DNA from: Typhlomys cinereus
Taxonomy: Eukaryota; Chordata; Mammalia; Rodentia; Platacanthomyidae
Direction: 5' to 3'
DNA: 64,000 nt
Assembly: GCA_023101885.1 (NCBI GenBank)
Contig: JALPQD010000634.1
Coordinates: 806,001-870,000 of the forward strand
Positions 58,602 to 64,000 of this stretch are shown one piece after another. The notes under the pieces are model-generated. The model had not been told where the DNA came from. It searched no databases and saw nothing but the letters and a program-made list of their open reading frames with translations. The translations under genes and the position numbers were made by a program. The first letter of the stretch is position 1. Every line of letters begins with the position of its first letter.

Positions 58602-59396
58602 TTTAATAAAGAAAATTATATTATCAAAAATAGTGTTTCAGGGAGATGTATTTTGAAATCTTCCCTCATCTATGATTCATAATTCACTGCGGTGCAGGTC
58701 TCTGTAATAGACATCACCGCAGCAAGAGCTTGGGTGTGGAGCCTGCTCATGACAGAAGATGCTGTCCAGCAGTTCTTCCACCAGCCTCACAGGCTTGCAT
58801 TCTTGCTGACCCTTCTTTCACAAGATCCCCTGAGCTTTGTGATTGGGAGCGATTTCATGCCCACCCTTTATGGAAGGAGACAAAACAGAAAACAATAATG
58901 AACACAGAATGATTTCTAATTAATATTTCCCATCTTTATCAGTGTAGAAACAAATCTGCTTTGTCTGATTTAACTGGTACATATATATTTATTATTATTG
59001 GTATTTATAGGACTGTTTTTCCTTTCCCCCACGTTGGTGAAAGACTTGGTTATCTTTCTCTTTGATTTTACTTATATGCTTTTAGGAATTAACATGTGTG
59101 TTACATGTCATTTCCAACCATTATGCAATTCAAATCCACTGTTTTTTGCAGTACAAGATTTCTTTTTTCCTACCTGTCTTCCTCCCACTCTTATGTTCTT
59201 CTAAATATTTGTGACCATTAACCTCCACCCGGATTACTGTTGATGAGATCAGACTCAGTTATTGTAATTAAACTATAACTTATGAATACCTTTTTCAAGT
59301 TATAGGTACCAATTTTAATTTTTCCTTCAAAAATGTTTTATTTTTATGATAATATCATTTACTGATAATAATGCATGGACTCAAATGTAATTTGTT
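58602..59396. other. Intergenic, no feature seen
   Basis: AT-rich sequence without recognised repeat or exon. Short open frames at 58692-58898 have no family resemblance. Confidence 0.5.
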
Positions 59397-59618
59397 AAGC
59401 TGGAGGAATGGCTCAATGGTAAAGCCCTCTCCTCACAAGTAGAAGGACCTGAGTTCAGATCTTCACATCCTGCATTATGTTAGGTAGATATGGCAGTGAC
59501 CTGAAATTTCAGCCCTGAAAGACAAAGCCTGAGAAACCAGAGCAGTAAGGAGGTAGAACCACCTAGAATGATTCCTGAAGTTACCCTTGGGCCTCCACAG
59601 GCACACATTCAAACGTTC

Positions 59619-59654
<36 letters not shown>

Positions 59655-59665
59655 AGCACTTAAAA
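59397..59665 (+). mobile_element. B3-like SINE
   Basis: tRNA-like head AAGCTGGAGGAATGGCTCAA, box B GACCTGAGTTCAGATC, a B3-type body with TTGGGCCTCCACAGGCACAC, (CA)n at 59623-59650 and AAAAATAAAAAAT. AATGTAATTT before and AATGCAATTT after are a plausible duplication. Confidence 0.75.
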
Positions 59666-60504
59666 ATAAAAAATTTAGAATGCAATTTTTCTTAGAAGTA
59701 GAAATTATCTTAATTGATAACTTGAGGATATACTTACCTGTTTTTAAAATTTGAGGATATAAGATAAACAGAAGAAACTGACTACAATATAGAGAAACCT
59801 AGACAGTATTATGTGATCGCACGAATCCCACAAAAAACAGGTTAAAAATCCATACATGTACACAATGAAGTCATTTTCTGCCAATAATACCCTATCCCAT
59901 TCCACTTTTTTGTCCTGCAAAACAAAGAGCTTCTGGCCAATGAACTTTCAACCACTTGAGCAGCCTTTTGGTGTGAGTGTCATCCACTGTGTTTTATAAG
60001 ATTACCTTCATCAGAATATGTCCAGGTACTTGCTGAAATGTGAGCAATGTATCAATAGGTATACAACTGGGTACTCTCTCTGGTATCCCCAAAAGAAAAC
60101 TTAAAAGTAAATGAGAGAGAAAAATAAATTGATTGAAAAATGCACATTGGTGGAACCAGCCCTATGCACAGAAAAACACATAGCCTCTCAGAAATATTAT
60201 ACTTGAAAAGTGGCAAAATATTATCTATGAAATTTTTGGATGATGTATTACATACATGTGTATTAAGCATTATTAAATAGTGAATGCACGTCTGTAAAAA
60301 AAAACCAAATACATAGTCAGCCTCATATTAGCACTAATGAAAAGAAAAATTGAAAGAAACTAACCAATAATAGTTATAAATCACATACATTGCACAATGT
60401 GAGGCATTACAAGATGTTCCACTTAATATACAAAGGATGGGATGGATTCTCAACATAAACATGTAGAAATTGTATGAATATCACAGTACTTGAGTTTGTG
60501 AAGA
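59666..60504. other. Intergenic, no feature seen
   Basis: AT-rich. The 72-codon minus frame at 60052-60270 shows no recognisable domain. Confidence 0.5.
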
Positions 60505-60835
60505 GTAAATTAAATAAATAGTCATTCTTAGGCACAGCTGTCAACTTGACAGTTGAAGATTGGATCTCTGGTCATATTTGTAGAGAATTAGTGGTTGAGT
60601 TATGCACAGAGCAAACCTGCAAGAGATTGTCTAGTTGATGGGGAAGGTCCAACCCATGGTGTGTGGGACTAAGCCCTGGAATAAAATACTGAGAGTTGAT
60701 TGAGGGAGTTGACATACTTTTATACACTTGGCCAGACATGCTGGTCTGTAACGTAAGGATCATCCCTCTCTCAGCTGTTGTTAGGGAAGGTGTGGCCAAT
60801 TACCTTGTCCCTGGTGTTGGTGCATGCTCTCCACT
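60505..60835. repeat. Possible old dispersed repeat
   Basis: GGCACAGCTGTCAACTTGAC and TGGGGAAGGTCCAACCCATG resemble a medium-reiteration element that I recall from mammalian genomes but cannot name. No ends or duplication can be defined. Confidence 0.3.
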
Positions 60836-61140
60836 TAAGCTGGAATGAGAACTGTAACCAGTAATCATAAGAGAAAATTAAATCCCTAGTTCCATTAAGC
60901 CATTTGATGGTCATTTATCAGCAACCATGCCGGTAAACTGCAACAAACAGTATTTTGGGTGACTTCTACGTTATTCACTCTAAAAGAAGGTGAAATTCCT
61001 CATGAAGTGTTTATATCAGTTACTTGGTAAGGTTAAAAAAAAAAAAAAAACTCAGGTTGGGCCTTGCTATGAATGTTGCAAAAACTAAGCTATGCAAAAG
61101 AGACTTGTGAGCTAATGTTAAAAAATAATACCTATTGGCT

Positions 61141-62042
61141 CTATACTCTATTTCCTTTCAAATGTTTGAAACAATTTCTTTCAGGTCTTAGGATAATAAC
61201 ATAGCATTTAGGTGCAAAGATGCAAATGAGCAGCCCTGCACTGGAGGCCAAGATGGAGAAGACCTCCACAGCCACCATGACCTTGCCCTTGGCACTGTGG
61301 TAGACAGGCAGGAAGGTGAGCCACACACTGCAGAACACCAGCATGCTGAAGGTCAGGAACTTGGCTTCATTGAAGGCATCAGGCAGGTTCCTGGCCAGGA
61401 ATGCCACAGTGAAACTAGTCAGAGCCAGAAAGCCTAGATAGGCCAGGACACAGTAGAAGGCAGTGACTGAGCCCTTGTTGCACACAATGATGATGTGGAC
61501 ACGCTCCGACTGGAGATCTTGGTCAATGAAAGGAGGAGATGTCGCCATCCAGATTCCACAGAGAACAAGTTGGACGAAGGTGCAGATGGGAATGATGGCA
61601 TTCGGTGCCCTGGACAGCAGCAGCCACCTCATCCTTCTTCCTGGAGTTGTGACCCTGAAGGCCAAAACCACAGTGATAGTTTTGGCCAGGACAGTGGATA
61701 CAGCCACGGTGAACACAACTCCAAACGTAGTCTGCTGCAGGATGCAGGTGGCTGTGCTAGGATGTCCGATGAAGAGCAAGGAGCAGAGGAAGCAAAGCAT
61801 GATGGATGTGAGCAAGACATAGCTGAGAGTGCGGTTATTGGCCTTCACGATGGCCGTGTGGTGGTGCGTCACCAAGATCCCAAGGGCACCAGCTGTGAGA
61901 GCAGAGAAGCCCAGGGCCATGCTCGCCAGCGCCATCCCCAGAGGGTCTTCATAAGCCAGGAAGGTGACACTTTTTTGGAGACAGTGATCACGTTCTGGGT
62001 TGGCATAGTGGTCAGCAGGACACTTCATGCACTGATCCATAT
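61141..62042 (-). CDS. Vmn2r: V2R gene B, complete terminal exon (seven-helix domain)
   Basis: Exon 6 of a second vomeronasal type-2 receptor. The acceptor TTTCTCAGCAG precedes ATATGGATCAG; the frame runs 299 codons from that Met to TAG at 61141-61143, the normal terminal-exon size. The linker end MDQCMKCPADHYANPERD is followed by seven hydrophobic segments. Conserved motifs include [72 protein letters not shown], and FAPKCYVIILRPERN near the C-terminus. Exons 1-5 must be to the right. I saw no exon-5-like sequence between 62043 and 64000, so intron 5 here is at least about 2 kb. Same strand as gene A. Confidence 0.93.
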
Positions 62043-62340
62043 CTGCTGAGAAACACAGTGCTCATCAGCCCAACTGCAGTTATTTCTCCCATTTTCCTGT
62101 TGCTGTGATGAGCCAATTAGAGGACCTAAGAGAATTTCTGCATGTGTTAAATAGTATGTAAACGAGTACTGGTTTGAGCATTTTTCCAATTAATATTATT
62201 CATCTTTTCCATGGTCAAATAATTAATTTACATTTTTCCTTTCATTTGTGTTTTAAATTCTTTGCACACTTTGCCTGATGCCACTGAAGGGAATATTCTA
62301 CTCGATTAGCAAATAAGTTTTACTATAATGAAAGAGATAC

Positions 62341-62464
62341 TTTTTTTTTCTTTTTTTTTTTTTTTTTTTTTGTAATTTTATCTTTTTTTTGATGCTGGGG
62401 ACCGAACCCAGGGCCTTGCGCTTGCTAGGCAAATGCTCTACCACTGAGCTAAATCCCCAACCCC
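62341..62464 (-). mobile_element. ID element (BC1-type SINE)
   Basis: The reverse complement of 62391-62464 starts GGGGTTGGGGATTTAGCTCA and contains box A (TAGCTCAGTGGTAGAGC) and box B (GGGTTCGGTCCCC), the ID core. Its A-tail is the T-rich run at 62341-62390. The 5' end abuts an L1 3' UTR of opposite orientation. Only an outer 11-bp duplication encloses both. Confidence 0.92.
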
Positions 62465-62726
62465 AGTGTTCCTATACCTGAGGGGAACACGGTAAAGGGT
62501 TCAGGGAAAGTCCACTGGGTCCTTGTACGTCATTGGAGAGGAGGGCCCAGCGGAAAATCAGGCATGCATAAGAAAGGACTCTCTGGGAATTGGGGCTGGA
62601 GGCACTGGGGGATGGGGAGGGAGACGGGTGGGGACGGGGAGCAGGGTGTACGGGGGGGGGGGGGGGGGAGGAAGGGAGGGAACTGGTGTACCTAATAAGT
62701 TTGTATGAGCTGAAATAAAAAAAAAA
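62465..62726 (+). mobile_element. 5'-truncated L1 (3' UTR), head-to-head with the ID element
   Basis: AGTGTTCCTATACCTGAGGG through the conserved UTR, a G-run of about 18 at 62652-62669, TAAGTTTGTATGAGCTGAAA and an A-tail to 62726. GAAAGAGATAC follows at 62727-62737 and also precedes the ID tail at 62330-62340. Confidence 0.9.
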
Positions 62727-62737
62727 GAAAGAGATAC

Positions 62738-64000
62738 CCTAATAGTAAGTCTCTAATTATCTGATAACAATTCTCCAAATCTCTTCTTTAATATTCATAT
62801 CTTATAAACATTGATCTAGTTCAAATAAGACATTGAGTGGATCCCAGGTCTGGTGATGGCTCTCTTTCCTGCACTATTGTGAACTCACATAGAGTGGATA
62901 TAAGAAAGACTATATATTTTGTTTATAAGGGTGATAGTACTTTAATCAATGTGGAAAAATTAACAACTTCATCTATGAAAAATTCATATGCTTAAACCAT
63001 CATCATGTTGATTGAACACAATTTAATGTACAAACATTTAGAGCAACTAACTGTCTAGAATGTTTTGTCTTCATTGTCAACTCTCCTGGTTCACAATTGC
63101 TTTGGAGATGTAACTCTGAGCATATCTGAATTGAGGTTTATAGAGATGTTGAAAGACACTGATTTGGGGAGGTGTCATCCAATGGGCTGCATTCCCACAG
63201 TGAACCAAAAAATTAGAATTTAGAAAGTAATAATATAGACAGCATTCACCTCACTACCCTTCCCTTCTGAAGATCCAAAAAAAGGTATGAAATAAATAAA
63301 ACATTCCTATGGCTTTAAAAACATTCATCCTTTTCTTTATAAATAGAACCGCAATCATGTCAAAGCAAGGTATACTCAGAAACTGCTTTCCAGGTGGAAA
63401 GAATTCAAGATGGCAAAGAAACAAGAGACATGAGAAACAACATAAGAGAACAAAGCAGGCCAAGTGGTTGGGGGAAACTTTCCCACAGCCCACTTATTGA
63501 AAGTTTCCTTTCTACAGAAATGTTAAATACTGGCTGGGGATCAGGTTGCAAACTCAGGTGTAGGATCTCTAATTTATAGCAAGGCAGACAAGGAAAGAAG
63601 AGACTCCTCCTAGCTCACAGCTCAAGCTCAGACAACCAGTCTGTGAGACCAGGAATTATCATCATTTCTAAAAGACATCATTGCATCAATCTCTCAAATC
63701 CATGAAAACCCAACCACCTTGGGCCTATGACTAAATCAGAAAGAACTCCACAAGTGTTAAGGGGTTAGATCAATGTTTTGTACTCTCATTTCCAAGCAAA
63801 ATTCAAAATTTACTCTCCTCAGCCTCAACCCAAATATCCTCAAAGACAAATACCTTTGTCACTATGGTGCCCTGAACACCCTTTTTCACTAGGTGGCAAT
63901 CCACACCTTCCAGAAATTGCTTTGTGCTCCTTATTTGGTCCTAGTCATGAGAAAATCAGCTACTTCAGAAAATTAGGTCTTAAATTTCTGGAACTTCTTA
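62738..64000. other. Right end of window, intron of V2R gene B by inference
   Basis: No exon 5-like Cys-rich exon, L1 or SINE recognised. Short frames at 63254-63579 have no family resemblance. It should be intron 5 of gene B if that gene is complete to the right. Confidence 0.5.

Noticed and set aside
62391..62464. tRNA-like sequence with A and B boxes
   Set aside because: It is an ID SINE with a long A-tail and insertion context, not a functional tRNA gene. The B2-like heads were rejected as tRNA genes for the same reason.
62043..64000. Search for exon 5 of V2R gene B
   Set aside because: No 124-bp Cys-rich exon with splice sites was found on the minus strand, so the exon is assumed to lie beyond the window.
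1..64000. CRISPR array, phage, operon or bacterial feature
   Set aside because: The sequence is an intron-containing mammalian locus. The only tandem units are microsatellites, L1 monomers and one 170-bp duplication.

Overview
This is mammalian nuclear DNA, almost certainly from a myomorph-type rodent. The window holds one nearly complete vomeronasal type-2 receptor (V2R) gene and the last exon of a second. Most of the rest is LINE-1 (L1) sequence with rodent-type ORF1/ORF2 and a purine-rich L1 3' UTR, tRNA-derived SINEs of B2-like, B3-like and ID type, and CA/GT microsatellites. The main SINE is B2-like at its head but has an unfamiliar body, so I do not name the species; a non-murine lineage is possible.

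V2R genes. Gene A is on the minus strand. Six exons sit at 33126-32930, 31309-31021, 30683-29877, 28328-28101, 27603-27480 and 454-1 (cut by the window edge). All visible junctions are GT..AG, the phases agree, and there is no stop in about 699 codons, so this looks like a functional pheromone-receptor gene. Introns 1-4 are small. Intron 5 is about 27 kb because L1s have piled into it. Gene B is the intact terminal (seven-helix) exon of another V2R at 62042-61141, same strand; its other exons must lie beyond the right edge. The two genes form a tandem V2R cluster.

L1 region 1 (785-26365, intron 5 of gene A). A degraded minus-strand L1 (785-5640) is followed by an old plus-strand L1 that later insertions split into three blocks (5648-7823, 15039-17107, 23836-24672). 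Into it went a 5'-truncated minus L1 (14145-15038), then a full-length minus L1 (7824-14135) at the same junction. The latter has intact ORF1 and an ORF2 broken only by two TGG-to-TGA changes. A full-length, decayed plus L1 with a monomeric 5' UTR (17108-23835) also inserted, flanked by a perfect 16-bp target duplication. Another truncated L1 follows (24680-26365).

L1 region 2 (about 35395-56020, between the two receptor genes). An old plus-strand L1 is interrupted by a short L1 tail, by an L1 whose 5' UTR is fused directly to its 3' UTR, and by a twin-primed (5'-inverted) L1. The inverted arm of that L1 took an LTR element with TG..CA ends and a 6-bp duplication, which was itself hit by another L1. 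Further L1 blocks in both orientations follow to 56020.

The right end (56021-64000) has B3-like SINEs, a truncated L1 with a 16-bp duplication (57848-58585), gene B, and an unusual head-to-head ID/L1 composite sharing one 11-bp duplication (62330-62737). I found no non-transposon protein gene besides the V2Rs, and no CRISPR array or bacterial feature.
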